Source of the DNA: Bacteroidota bacterium
GTDB lineage: Bacteria > Bacteroidota > Bacteroidia > Chitinophagales > Chitinophagaceae
Assembly: GCA_028876495.1 (NCBI GenBank)
Contig: JAGWRO010000018.1
Location: forward strand, 96,969-160,968
Direction of reading: 5' to 3'
Length of the DNA: 64,000 nt
The notes beneath the pieces are model-generated. The model saw only the letters and a program-made list of their open reading frames with translations, was not told the DNA's origin and did no database searches. Position numbers and translations under genes: made by a program. This document shows, piece by piece, positions 29,291 through 39,235 of this stretch; positions within the stretch are counted from its first letter, which is position 1; every line of letters starts with the position of its first letter.

Positions 29291-31264
29291 ATGGCATATA
29301 AAAATTTGCAGGAATTTATTGATGTTCTTGAAAAAGAAAACGAACTTATACGTATAAAAGAGTATGTAGATCCACATTTGGAAATAGCAGAAATTACCGA
29401 CAGGATAAGCAAAAGTAAAGATGGCGGAAAGGCCTTGCTTTTCGAAAACACGGGTTATGATTTTCCTGTGCTGATGAATGCTTATGGAAGTGAAAAAAGA
29501 ATGTGCCTTGCATTAGGCGTTCATCATTTAAATGATACAGCAAAAGAAATAGAAAATTTATTTCACCTGCTTTCATCTCCCAAAGAAAATATCATTGACA
29601 AATTGAAATTACTGCCGAAACTCGGACAGTTTGCAAGCTGGATGCCGAAAGTCATCAGCGGAAGAGGAGAGTGCCAACAAGTAATTATGGAGAAGCCTGA
29701 TATTACTAAACTTCCCGTAATAACCTGCTGGCCCAAAGATGGTGGCCCATTCGTAACGCTCCCGATCATTCATACGAAAGATCCCAACAATCATTCCCGG
29801 AATGTGGGAATGTATCGTATGCAGGTTTTTAGCCCAACACTTACAGGAATGCATTGGCACAAACATAAAGTTTCAGCAAAACATTTTAATGAATACAAAA
29901 AATTAAATAAGCGTATGCCCGTTGCCGTCGCATTAGGTGGAGATCCGGCTTATGCTTATTCTGCTACGGCTCCTTTGCCCGAAAACGTTGATGAATACAT
30001 GCTTGCAGGTTTTTTAAGGAAGAAAAAAGTGGAACTGGTGAAATGCATTACGCAGCCGGAGATTGAAGTGCCGGCAGATGCAGACTTTATCATAGAAGGT
30101 TATATTGATCCTAATGATGAGTTGATTTGGGAAGGTCCTTTTGGAGACCATACCGGTTATTATTCTTTACCGGATTGGTACCCAAAATTTCACATCACAG
30201 CTATAACTCATAAAAAAAATCCTGTTTATCCTGCAACAATTGTTGGCATTCCGCCACAGGAAGATGCATGGTTGGGAAAAGCAACAGAGCGAATATTTTT
30301 AGCGCCGATAAAGATGACATTGGTTCCGGAAATTGTAGATATGGAAATGCCGGTTGAAGGTGTTTTCCATAATTTGGTAATTGCTAAAATTCAAAAAGAT
30401 TATGCAGGGCAGGCGCAAAAAGTAATGAATGCCATGTGGGGTGCAGGTCAGATGATGTTCAATAAAATATTGGTGGTATCCGCCCCTAACCCCTCCAGAG
30501 GAGGGGAATCGCAAACTTTGCTTCTTACTGATTATGTAAGTGTTGCCAAAGACGTTTTCAAAAATTTAAATCCTTCAACCGATATTTATTTTTCTCAAGG
30601 GCCGATGGATGTGTTGGACCATAGTTGCAGCAAATTGGGATTTGGCGGTAAAATGTGTATTGATGGAACTTTTAAGTATGAGGAAGAAAAGGATGACCAA
30701 TTTTCGTCTGTGTTTCCCCGTTTTATTGCTGATTATGAAACAGAATTACTAAAAAGATTCCCCGAAATAAAAGCGATTAATTTTTCATTGATTGAAAAAG
30801 AAATTCCTTGTTTGCTTATTGCCTTGCAAAAAAATAAAAAGGAGCACGTAAAAAAATTACATGAGCTACTTTTTGAAACCGGAATTATTGATGGAATAAA
30901 AATGATATTGTATGTTGAGCATACAATCAATCCAAACGATCTGCCCGTTGCTTTGTGGCGATTCTGCAATAATCTCGATCCTAAACGCGATCATTTTATA
31001 GTAAAGAAACAATCTCCTGAAAATTCTAATTTATACCTCGCCTGTATCGCGTTTGACGGCACTTTGAAAACAAAAGAATTTGATGATTTTTATCGTGATT
31101 GGCCCAACATTATTATTGCTGATGATAAAACAATTGATTCAGTGGATAAAAAATGGCCTGCACTTGGTTTAGGAGAATTTATCCCTTCGCCATCTTTAAA
31201 GTTTAAAGGGCAAATGTATGGTGAGGAAGCAGTAGCCGAATTTGACAACTCAAATCAAGCGTAA
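29291..31264 (+). CDS. UbiD family decarboxylase
   Basis: WEGPFGDHTGYYSLPDWYP, GIPPQEDAWLGKATERIF, DHSCSKLGFGGKMCIDGT; ATG at 29291. Confidence 0.9.
   Translation: MAYKNLQEFIDVLEKENELIRIKEYVDPHLEIAEITDRISKSKDGGKALLFENTGYDFPVLMNAYGSEKRMCLALGVHHLNDTAKEIENLFHLLSSPKENIIDKLKLLPKLGQFASWMPKVISGRGECQQVIMEKPDITKLPVITCWPKDGGPFVTLPIIHTKDPNNHSRNVGMYRMQVFSPTLTGMHWHKHKVSAKHFNEYKKLNKRMPVAVALGGDPAYAYSATAPLPENVDEYMLAGFLRKKKVELVKCITQPEIEVPADADFIIEGYIDPNDELIWEGPFGDHTGYYSLPDWYPKFHITAITHKKNPVYPATIVGIPPQEDAWLGKATERIFLAPIKMTLVPEIVDMEMPVEGVFHNLVIAKIQKDYAGQAQKVMNAMWGAGQMMFNKILVVSAPNPSRGGESQTLLLTDYVSVAKDVFKNLNPSTDIYFSQGPMDVLDHSCSKLGFGGKMCIDGTFKYEEEKDDQFSSVFPRFIADYETELLKRFPEIKAINFSLIEKEIPCLLIALQKNKKEHVKKLHELLFETGIIDGIKMILYVEHTINPNDLPVALWRFCNNLDPKRDHFIVKKQSPENSNLYLACIAFDGTLKTKEFDDFYRDWPNIIIADDKTIDSVDKKWPALGLGEFIPSPSLKFKGQMYGEEAVAEFDNSNQA
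30483..30508. repeat. GC-rich palindromic mini-repeat inside the ubiD-like CDS
   Basis: CCCCTAACCCCTCCAGAGGAGGGGAA; perfect 7-bp stem CCCCTCC/GGAGGGG with AGA loop (30490-30506). Confidence 0.75.
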
Positions 31265-31271
31265 TAATACA

Positions 31272-31311
31272 AAATGCTATTGGAAAATCCTCAAACTTTC
31301 CAATAGCATTT
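31272..31311. terminator. Bidirectional terminator between convergent ubiD-like gene and lpdA
   Basis: 15-bp perfect stem AAATGCTATTGGAAA / TTTCCAATAGCATTT with 10-nt loop. Confidence 0.85.
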
Positions 31312-31340
31312 ATCAATTTTAAATTCTAAACCTGAAACTC

Positions 31341-32729
31341 TTAAATATCAGTCGCTTCCCCATAAGCTACTGCTGTAGCTTCTTTCACCGCTTCACTAAT
31401 AGTTGGATGCGGGTGAATGGCATTTAATATTTCATGAGCCGTTGTTTCAAGCTTCCTTGCAACCACTATTTCAGCAATTATTTCAGTTACATTATAACCG
31501 ATCATATGACAACCTAACAATTCGCCATATTTTGCATCATAAATTATTTTTACAAAACCTTCTGTAGCGCCTGCTGCAGTTGCTTTTCCGCTGGCGATGA
31601 AAGGAAATTTTCCAATCTTCAAATCATAACCTGCATCCTTAGCCGCTTTTTCTGTATAACCCACTGAAGCGATCTCAGGAGAACAATAAGTACAACCCGG
31701 AACATTATTATAATCTATGGGTTCAGGATTTTTACCAGCCAAATGCTCAGCAGCATTGATGCCTTCTTTCGTGGCTTTATGCGCCAAGGCCTGGTGTGGA
31801 GTGCAATCGCCAATAGCATATAAACCCGGAATATTGGTTTGTTGATTTTTATCTACCAAAATTCTTCCTTTATCGGTTTTAACGCCTACTTCTTCCAGCC
31901 CGATATTTTCAATATTCGCTGTAATTCCGGTAGCACTTAATACTACATCTGCTTCAAGGGTAACTTCACCATCTTTGGTTTTCACTTTTGCTTTTACCCC
32001 GTCTCCGCTTGTGTCTACGCTGGTTACTTCGCTGCTGGTCATAATAGTGATGCCCTGCTTTTTAAAGCTCTTTTCAAGTTCTTTAGAAACTTCTTCATCT
32101 TCAACCGGTACAATTCTTGGTAAAAATTCAACTATAGTAACCTTTGTTCCGATACTGTTATAAAAATACGCGAACTCAGTTCCGATAGCACCCGAACCCA
32201 CTACAATGATTGATTTTGGTTGATTTTCAAGGCTCATCGCTTTGCGGTATTCAATTATTTTTTTGCCATCAAATTTTAGTGAAGGCAATTCTCTCGCTCT
32301 TGCTCCGGTTGCTATAATGATGTTTTTTGCTTCCAAGGTTTGTTTTTTACCATCTGAGGAAGTGACTTCCAATTTGGTAGGAGAAATCAATTTTCCGTTT
32401 CCCATTACCACATCAATCTTATTTTTCTTCATCAAAAAATTAACGCCCTTATTCATCTTATCCGCTACTCCACGACTGCGTTTTATCACGTTCCCAAAGT
32501 TTGGTTTTGGATCTGTCAATTCAATTCCATAATCAGCAGAATGATTTGCATATTCCATTACCTGCGCGCTTTTCAACAAGGCTTTTGTAGGAATACAACC
32601 CCAATTGAGGCAAATACCGCCAAGACTTTCACGTTCTACAATTACTACTTTTTTCCCCAATTGAGAAGCCCTGATCGCTGCCGGATATCCGCCCGGGCCA
32701 CTGCCTAAAACTATTACGTCGTATGCCAT
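31341..32729 (-). CDS. lpdA: Dihydrolipoyl dehydrogenase
   Basis: VLGSGPGGYPAAIRA, GGICLNWGCIPTKALL active-site disulfide, HPHPTISEA. Confidence 0.96.
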   Translation of the reverse strand: MAYDVIVLGSGPGGYPAAIRASQLGKKVVIVERESLGGICLNWGCIPTKALLKSAQVMEYANHSADYGIELTDPKPNFGNVIKRSRGVADKMNKGVNFLMKKNKIDVVMGNGKLISPTKLEVTSSDGKKQTLEAKNIIIATGARARELPSLKFDGKKIIEYRKAMSLENQPKSIIVVGSGAIGTEFAYFYNSIGTKVTIVEFLPRIVPVEDEEVSKELEKSFKKQGITIMTSSEVTSVDTSGDGVKAKVKTKDGEVTLEADVVLSATGITANIENIGLEEVGVKTDKGRILVDKNQQTNIPGLYAIGDCTPHQALAHKATKEGINAAEHLAGKNPEPIDYNNVPGCTYCSPEIASVGYTEKAAKDAGYDLKIGKFPFIASGKATAAGATEGFVKIIYDAKYGELLGCHMIGYNVTEIIAEIVVARKLETTAHEILNAIHPHPTISEAVKEATAVAYGEATDI

Positions 32730-32908
32730 ATTTATTGTGAATTTGTTTTTTGAAATGGTTTTTATAAACGCTGCAAAATTACTTTAGAATGCGCAAAGCA
32801 CAAAAACTGTAACATTTAGTTATTAGTAATATTCTGATATTTTACAGATATTCACGCAAAAATTAGCGATAAAAAATCGTTCCCAAACCTATAAATTCCT
32901 CTTTGCTG

Positions 32909-33472
32909 ATGAAGAACTTTTTGCTTTTCCTTTCGCTTCTTTCCATAGTAATTTTAACGGGATGCAGTGTTTCAAGAAAAATGAATAAACCTGAACCAAC
33001 AGCAGGCAGTGGCATTCACAGCGAAGTAATAATAAAAAAGAAAGTGCCCGCACATTCAATTGATACCAAAAATGTTTTGCCCGAAGATGTGGTAACTTTT
33101 GCTGAAACACTTATTGGAATAAAATATAAATACGGTTCAGAAAGTGTAGAAAGAGGATTTGATTGTTCGGGCTTTGTAAATTATGTCTTTAATCATTTCA
33201 ATATTTCTGTTCCCCGCATTACGATAGATTTTACCAATGCAGGCGAAGAAGTTCCGATTGCTGAAGGCAAACCAGGTGATATTATTTTATTTACCGGAAC
33301 TGATGCAAAAAGCGGGGTAGTGGGCCATATTGGAATTATAACCCAAAATAACAACGGAGACGTAAAATTTATTCACGCATCAACAAGCAGGGGAGTGATC
33401 ATTTCAGGAATGAATTCTTATTTTTTGCCACGTTTTGTAAAGGTAAACAGGTTATTTCCTGAAGGAATGTAA
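32909..33472 (+). CDS. NlpC/P60 family lipoprotein (putative cell-wall hydrolase)
   Basis: Lipobox ILTGCS; RGFDCSGFVNYVF; VGHIGIITQNN; KFIHASTSRGV. Confidence 0.9.
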   Translation: MKNFLLFLSLLSIVILTGCSVSRKMNKPEPTAGSGIHSEVIIKKKVPAHSIDTKNVLPEDVVTFAETLIGIKYKYGSESVERGFDCSGFVNYVFNHFNISVPRITIDFTNAGEEVPIAEGKPGDIILFTGTDAKSGVVGHIGIITQNNNGDVKFIHASTSRGVIISGMNSYFLPRFVKVNRLFPEGM

Positions 33473-33538
33473 GAAGGAAGTTTTTTAATTTATTCTGAAA
33501 GAAATACCTGTTATTTGTTAGTTTACTGTAATACCTGT

Positions 33539-34492
33539 TTATTTTTTAACCCATAGTTTTGATTCCTTTCCCTGTTCTTCCTCAGCATGAGTTTTCAAAG
33601 TGTTGATGCTTAAATTAAGTTCAAAACCAATAAGTATTGCAAGAGAGTTTAAAAAGATCATTATCATGATCACCATGACAGTTCCAATTGATCCGTACAA
33701 AATATTATACCTGCCGAAATTATTTACAAATGTGGTAAATCCGAGAGTAACCAAAATAGATAAAAAGGTGGCAATCACAGCACCAGGCGAAACAAGATTC
33801 CATCGCCTTGTAGTAGAAGGCGCATATCGGTAAATAAAAGCATAGGAATAAAAAATCAATCCAATTATAAAAAGCCACTTTCCGTAAAAGATTAAATTTT
33901 TGAGGTGCAAATCTTTGATACCAATCCAGTCCAAAATGTTACGCTGAAGAAGCAATAAAATAATGCATGCCAGCAACAATCCAAAAAGCATCATGGTTAA
34001 TTTGATGGCTTCCCAACGGGTTTTTAAGCCTTTCATCTTTTGAAACCCCACATGATTCTTATTGAACGATCGCATCAATCCCATCACCGCTCCTGAAGCA
34101 AAAAACAAGGATAAGACAAAGGTGAAGGAAAGCATTCCGATTTTGGAGCCGTTGATAAAACTATCCACAAACTGTATCAGCCCTTTGTTATAAGTGGTGG
34201 AAGGAATAATATCGTGGATCAATCCGTGAAGTTGGCTCTTTAGTGCTTTTTTTGAAACAAAAGGAAGATTCGGCGCCAGGGTAAAAAGAAATAAACAGGA
34301 GGTAGGCACCGACATAATGAAATTATAAGAAATAGCAGAGGCTTTTTCGGTGAAGCTGGGCAAGGTGAAATCCTTTGAAAAATGGTTCACTACCGCATAA
34401 ACTGTCATTCCCTGGAAACCGGGCGGCGACCATACTTTGCTTTTTTTAACCAGGTATTTTACCGGATGAAGAAACCTTTTCTTTTTTTGCAA
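33539..34492 (-). CDS. YihY/virulence factor BrkB family membrane protein
   Basis: Six-TM BrkB-like pattern; YGSIGTVMVIMIMIFLNSLAILIGFELN. Confidence 0.88.
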   Translation of the reverse strand: MQKKKRFLHPVKYLVKKSKVWSPPGFQGMTVYAVVNHFSKDFTLPSFTEKASAISYNFIMSVPTSCLFLFTLAPNLPFVSKKALKSQLHGLIHDIIPSTTYNKGLIQFVDSFINGSKIGMLSFTFVLSLFFASGAVMGLMRSFNKNHVGFQKMKGLKTRWEAIKLTMMLFGLLLACIILLLLQRNILDWIGIKDLHLKNLIFYGKWLFIIGLIFYSYAFIYRYAPSTTRRWNLVSPGAVIATFLSILVTLGFTTFVNNFGRYNILYGSIGTVMVIMIMIFLNSLAILIGFELNLSINTLKTHAEEEQGKESKLWVKK

Positions 34493-34553
34493 AACGCTTA
34501 TCTTATTTTAAACCAAGTTTTTTATTTAAAAAACTAAAATAGTCCTTTTTAAT

Positions 34554-35585
34554 TTATTCACCTTGTTGCTTCGTTTTTATTAAACTGTCCAAAGCCTGCT
34601 GATAGGCCTTAGCGTATGCTTCATGCTGCTTGTAATCAGATGAAAAATCTGAAAATCCTGAAAAATCTGACCGTGCAACAAAAAATAAATAATCCGTTTC
34701 GGGCGAATTTAAAACAGCATCAATTGTTTTTATCGAAGGCGTACAAATCGGTCCGGGAGGCAGACCTGAGTTTAAATAAGTATTGTAAGGTGAAGGAACC
34801 AAAAGATGTTTATGGTAAATTCTTTTCAATCCGAAATCCCGCAAAGCATATTTTACCGTTGGGTCTGCAGCCAGTTTCATTCCTTTTTTTAACCGGTTTA
34901 TGTACACACTTGCTATCTTACCTTTGTCCTCCTCTTTATTAGTTTCTTCTTCAACAATGGAAGCTAAAGTATAAACCTGCTCGGGTGTAAGATTTAGCCG
35001 TTTTGCTTTTTGTTTTCTTTCATCATTCCAGAATTTTTGTTTTTCAGCATACAATTTTTTGAAAATATTTTTCATGGAGGTGTTCCATGTATAAGTATAC
35101 GTATTGGGAATTACATCCGTCATAACGGTATTTGTATCAACATCAAATTGCTGTAACGAATCTCCGTTATTCAGAAAATTCATTACTGTTGAGGAATCAA
35201 TTTCGAAATCGGCGCCGATTTTTTTCGCAAGGTCATCTTTGGTTCTTAGTTTTGTGATTACAAGGTTGACAGGAACCTGGTTGCCTCTGCCAAGCATCTT
35301 TATCAAATGATATAAACTCATACCATTTGTCACCTTGTACTTTCCGGCTTTTACTTTTTGAGGATAATCAGCGTATTTTGCAACCTGGTCAAACCAGAAA
35401 TTATTTGTAATCATATTATTCTTCAAAAGGCTGTCTTTTACATCACGATAAATACTACCGGTTTTGATATATAAAAATTTCTTTTTAGGATTGTGAACAA
35501 CAGGTCCGAAGATATTCCAGGCGCAATAAGCGAATAATAAACCTATGATCAGAATAATAAATAAAATTATTTTACGGGTTTTCAT
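34554..35585 (-). CDS. mltG: Endolytic murein transglycosylase
   Basis: YTLASIVEEET, ASVYINRLKKGMKLAADPTVKYAL, YNTYLNSGLPPGPICTPS. Confidence 0.93.
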   Translation of the reverse strand: MKTRKIILFIILIIGLLFAYCAWNIFGPVVHNPKKKFLYIKTGSIYRDVKDSLLKNNMITNNFWFDQVAKYADYPQKVKAGKYKVTNGMSLYHLIKMLGRGNQVPVNLVITKLRTKDDLAKKIGADFEIDSSTVMNFLNNGDSLQQFDVDTNTVMTDVIPNTYTYTWNTSMKNIFKKLYAEKQKFWNDERKQKAKRLNLTPEQVYTLASIVEEETNKEEDKGKIASVYINRLKKGMKLAADPTVKYALRDFGLKRIYHKHLLVPSPYNTYLNSGLPPGPICTPSIKTIDAVLNSPETDYLFFVARSDFSGFSDFSSDYKQHEAYAKAYQQALDSLIKTKQQGE

Positions 35586-35650
35586 AAAGTCATTTCAAGT
35601 TACTTACTGAAAGTAATACTTTTATCTTTTTTAGAAATAAATACTAATAA

Positions 35651-35679
35651 AAAACCCCGCTTTTTTTAAAGCAGGGTGT
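35651..35679 (-). terminator. Rho-independent terminator downstream of secG
   Basis: Minus strand: ACACCCTGCTTTAAAAAAAGCGGGGTTTTTT. Confidence 0.85.
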
Positions 35680-35696
35680 TAAATAATTTTGATCTC

Positions 35697-36059
35697 TTAT
35701 TGTGCCGGAGTTGGCGTTTTTACAGGTGCCTGTTGCGTAGAAGGCATTGGCATGGTGTTATTTTGTTGCGGTGCCATTGGGGTTCCTACAGGTGCCTCAT
35801 TAATTAAATTATCATTTGAATTGGTTCCTCCCGATTTTGGAATAAACAATGTGGAAGTAAGGCATAACACACCAATGATTGCGGCAAAAAGCCATGTTCC
35901 TTTTTCAAGAACATCCGTAGTTTGTTTTACGCCCATCAACTGATTGCTGAATCCGCCTACTGCAGAGGAAAGACCACCACCTTTTGGGTTTTGAATAAGC
36001 ACTATCACACCTAAGATTATTGAGGCTAAAATGATAATGGATACAAAAAGAAATAACAT
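35697..36059 (-). CDS. secG: Preprotein translocase subunit SecG
   Basis: IQNPKGGGLSSAVGG...VLEKGTWLFAAI; Bacteroidota SecG pattern. Confidence 0.92.
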   Translation of the reverse strand: MLFLFVSIIILASIILGVIVLIQNPKGGGLSSAVGGFSNQLMGVKQTTDVLEKGTWLFAAIIGVLCLTSTLFIPKSGGTNSNDNLINEAPVGTPMAPQQNNTMPMPSTQQAPVKTPTPAQ

Positions 36060-36060
36060 A

Positions 36061-37440
36061 TTAAATGATTTTTAAACTTTCAATTTTGGCTGCAAAGTAA
36101 GCACTTTTGGAGGGATTAATCAAACTTAATTTTTCATACATTTCAATTGCTTTTTCCCTCTTTCCCTGCTTTAGTAAAACCTCTGCCATGGCTTCAGTAA
36201 GAACATTTGCGCTTTTGTTGGAAACTTCTGAAGAGGTTTGAATTAACTTTTCAATTACTTCGTTTTGTTCAGGAAGCTGGCCAGGGTGTAATTTCTTCAT
36301 ACTTTTCAGCCATGCAGTAAAACTTTTTACCTGTTTTCCCAACTGGTCATCATTCAATGCCTCTTCGCTTAACTTAATGCCCTGGGAAGCAAAATAATCA
36401 ACGGTATGCAGCGGCTCAAAAGGAATGCTAAAGTCATCCTCTTCTTCTGTATTAGTTTCTGAATCAGAAGTTTCTTCGCCGGTAATTTTTTCTTCTGTAG
36501 CAGGAATTTTTATGTCAAATACAGATTCTTCTTTTTTAAATGCTGGTTCACTTTCGCTGTAAACTTCATTTGGTTGTTCACTCAATTGTGTTCCAGGCTC
36601 AACCGTTTCTTCTTTTGCTGTTTCTTCGTCTTGCTGCTCTGCAACTTCATTTTCCGAAATTAGATTCTCACTAATTTGTTCGTTTACCGGATGAGCTAAA
36701 CCTTCATCTTCGGTTTGAGATTTAAAAACCTCATCCCAATTTTCACTTTCACTTTCTACTACCGGTTCTGCAACAAGTTCTTCACCCGCGCTTTCAGTTA
36801 CTTCATTTTCTGAAATGAAATTCTTACTAATTTGCTCGTTTACTGGCTGAGCTAAACCTTCATTTTCTGTTTGAGATTCAACAACCTCATCCCAATTTTT
36901 ACTTTCAATTTCTACTTCCGGTTCTGCAACAAATTCTTCATCCGTGCTTTCAGTTCCTTCATTTTCAGAAATAAAATTCTTACTAATTTGCTCGTTTACT
37001 GGCAAGGTCAAATTTTCCTCTTCTGTTTTTGAATCTATAATTCCGGAAGTATTTTCATTGGATATTTCACCAGAGATTGTCTTATAATTTTCATTTATAA
37101 GTAAATCATTATCAACTAATTTTTCAACTTCATTTGAAATTTCCATTTCGCTATTTTCTTCTTCAGCAGCGGACAAGTTAACCTTGATATTATCATTAAT
37201 TTCAGGTTCTCTATCTAATTTTGACAACTGGAATTCCATCCAATAAGGGTTATGCAAATAAATGCCGGTTTGCTTTGCCACTTCTTCAAAACGAGGGTCA
37301 TTATTTTTTTTAAGATGATAAAGCCGTAAAAACCTTGCCACCGAACTTACCGGGAAATTCCGTACATTATTTTCAATTGCCTCTGCATCTATTGAAAGGT
37401 CAGAATAATATAGCTCAGCGTAATTGGTTTCTGTATTCAT
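36061..37440 (-). CDS. Hypothetical protein with acidic internal repeats and TPR-like C-terminus
   Basis: 52-aa internal repeats starting PVNEQIS; C-terminal LLKQGKREKAIEMYEKLSLINPSKSAYFAAKIESL. Confidence 0.8.
   Translation of the reverse strand: MNTETNYAELYYSDLSIDAEAIENNVRNFPVSSVARFLRLYHLKKNNDPRFEEVAKQTGIYLHNPYWMEFQLSKLDREPEINDNIKVNLSAAEEENSEMEISNEVEKLVDNDLLINENYKTISGEISNENTSGIIDSKTEEENLTLPVNEQISKNFISENEGTESTDEEFVAEPEVEIESKNWDEVVESQTENEGLAQPVNEQISKNFISENEVTESAGEELVAEPVVESESENWDEVFKSQTEDEGLAHPVNEQISENLISENEVAEQQDEETAKEETVEPGTQLSEQPNEVYSESEPAFKKEESVFDIKIPATEEKITGEETSDSETNTEEEDDFSIPFEPLHTVDYFASQGIKLSEEALNDDQLGKQVKSFTAWLKSMKKLHPGQLPEQNEVIEKLIQTSSEVSNKSANVLTEAMAEVLLKQGKREKAIEMYEKLSLINPSKSAYFAAKIESLKII
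36674..37001 (-). repeat. 156-bp in-frame repeat, cores at 36674, 36830 and 36986
   Basis: ATTTGTTCGTTTACCG, ATTTGCTCGTTTACTG and ATTTGCTCGTTTACTG spaced exactly 156 bp apart; encode PVNEQIS on the minus strand. Confidence 0.9.
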
Positions 37441-37449
37441 TAATTCTAA

Positions 37450-37977
37450 TTACCAGTTTGAAAATATTTTATTGAAGATGGCATCAGTTACCGTTTTAAT
37501 AATTTTATCCATCAGGCTCGTTTCCGCAGTTTGCAAAGTTTCAGTAGCCGGAAAATCATAATTGCTTGTCAGATCTGTCTCAAAACTTTTTGCAGGATCG
37601 GGATCAACCGTATTTTTAAAGATAAGATGAAAAGTAACATTTAACCGGTTGCTTGAAGCTTGTTGATTTGAAACACCACTTGTTGTAACGCTGTAATCCG
37701 ATACGTAACCGCTTATGTCATAATTGGCATCATCATTTTCGGTTTCACGTAACCGGGTTTGGCCGATGATCTTTTGTCGCACCTTTTCAGTTAACTGAGG
37801 AGCGATGGTTGGATTAACATACCGCGCTTTATTCTCAAATAAATGTACCCGGAAAGTGGTGATATCCGCGGGTATGGGTGAAGTGTCTTTAAAAGAATAT
37901 TTGCAGGTTGCAAACGTGAAAATCGCCGATAAGAAACTGAGAATAGCGAAAAGTTGAATGCTTGATTTTGATTTCAT
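37450..37977 (-). CDS. lptE: LptE family LPS-assembly lipoprotein
   Basis: CKYSFKDTSPIPADITTFRVHLFENKARYVNPTIAPQLTEKVRQKI typical of Bacteroidota LptE. Confidence 0.85.
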   Translation of the reverse strand: MKSKSSIQLFAILSFLSAIFTFATCKYSFKDTSPIPADITTFRVHLFENKARYVNPTIAPQLTEKVRQKIIGQTRLRETENDDANYDISGYVSDYSVTTSGVSNQQASSNRLNVTFHLIFKNTVDPDPAKSFETDLTSNYDFPATETLQTAETSLMDKIIKTVTDAIFNKIFSNW

Positions 37978-38007
37978 TTTTTAGGTTGCTGGCGTTTTAA
38001 ACTGCGT

Positions 38008-39231
38008 TTACTCGTTAATGTTATATTCTTTCAGTTTCCTGTACAAAGTCCTTTCACTGATGCCCAGGTCACTGGAAGCATCCCTTCTTTTTCCACGGTG
38101 CTTTTTAAGGGCTTTTATGATCAGGTCTTTTTCTGCATCCATGATGCTTAAAGATTCTTCTATTTCCTGGTGTTCGGCAATATTGTTGTTGTGAAGAACA
38201 ACCGGCTGGCCAGAAGAAATAGCCGGCGGGCGGGGTTCATTATGGTAATCGTTCAGTACCGGTTCATTCCTGAAACGATTTTCATTCATTGAAGAAGGAT
38301 TTTGCATCACATCAAAAAACATTCTTTTTAACTCGGTTACATCTTTTTTTACATCAAAAAATAATTTGTATAATATTTCCCTCTCGTTGGCAAATTCCTT
38401 TTGATTTGTCCCTTGCTGGTGGGTAGAAAGAACCGGAAGCCTGCTGTAATTATTGTCAGGTAAAAATTGCCTAAGTTCATCACCACTTATTGATTTGTCT
38501 TTTGAAAGAACAGACACCTGTTCAGCAATATTTTTAAGCTCGCGAATATTTCCCGGCCATGGATAATTGATTAATATTTCCCTGGCATCATCAGTCAATT
38601 GAACCGGAGGGGATTTATATTTTTCAGCAAAATCTACCGCAAATTTTCTAAACAGCAAAGGAATATCTTCTTTCCTGTCGCGCAACGCCGGAACCCTTAT
38701 TGGAACTGTGTTTAACCGGTAATATAAATCCTCCCTAAACCTCCCTGTATGTGTATATTCCAAAAGATCTTTATTGGTTGCCGCGATAACTCTTACGTCC
38801 GTTTTCTGCACTTTTGATGAACCAACCCGAATGTATTCGCCGGCTTCCAATACACGCAACAATCGCGCCTGCGTACCCAAAGGAAGTTCACCAATTTCAT
38901 CCAGGAATATGGTTCCGCTGTTGACGGTCTCAAAATAACCTTTGCGTGAATCTACAGCACCGGTGAACGAACCTTTTTCGTGCCCAAAAAGTTCTGAATC
39001 AATCGTCCCTTCAGGAATAGCTCCGCAGTTTACTGCGATAAAAGGATTGTGTTTTCGTGCAGAAAGCGAATGAATAATATGTGAAAAAACTTCTTTTCCT
39101 ACACCACTTTCGCCGTTAATTAAAACGCTCAAATCCGTATTAGCCACCTGGATGGCTACATCCAAAGCATGTACCAACCCCGGCGAGTTTCCTATAATTC
39201 CAAACCTATTTTTTATTGCTTGCTGATCCAT
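38008..39231 (-). CDS. Sigma-54 interaction domain transcriptional regulator (Fis-type HTH)
   Basis: GESGVGKE, ELFGHEKGSFTGAVDSRKGYFE, C-terminal Fis HTH. Confidence 0.93.
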   Translation of the reverse strand: MDQQAIKNRFGIIGNSPGLVHALDVAIQVANTDLSVLINGESGVGKEVFSHIIHSLSARKHNPFIAVNCGAIPEGTIDSELFGHEKGSFTGAVDSRKGYFETVNSGTIFLDEIGELPLGTQARLLRVLEAGEYIRVGSSKVQKTDVRVIAATNKDLLEYTHTGRFREDLYYRLNTVPIRVPALRDRKEDIPLLFRKFAVDFAEKYKSPPVQLTDDAREILINYPWPGNIRELKNIAEQVSVLSKDKSISGDELRQFLPDNNYSRLPVLSTHQQGTNQKEFANEREILYKLFFDVKKDVTELKRMFFDVMQNPSSMNENRFRNEPVLNDYHNEPRPPAISSGQPVVLHNNNIAEHQEIEESLSIMDAEKDLIIKALKKHRGKRRDASSDLGISERTLYRKLKEYNINE

Positions 39232-39235
39232 TCGA

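Noticed and set aside
36650-37020. Regular repeats suggesting a CRISPR array
   Set aside because: Period is 156 bp, in frame, with diverged units inside an ORF; no short identical repeats with unique spacers.
37996-38016. GCGTTTACTCGTTAATG as a 16-mer copy
   Set aside because: Partial match only, overlapping the stop codon of the sigma-54 regulator; blocks are in the wrong arrangement.
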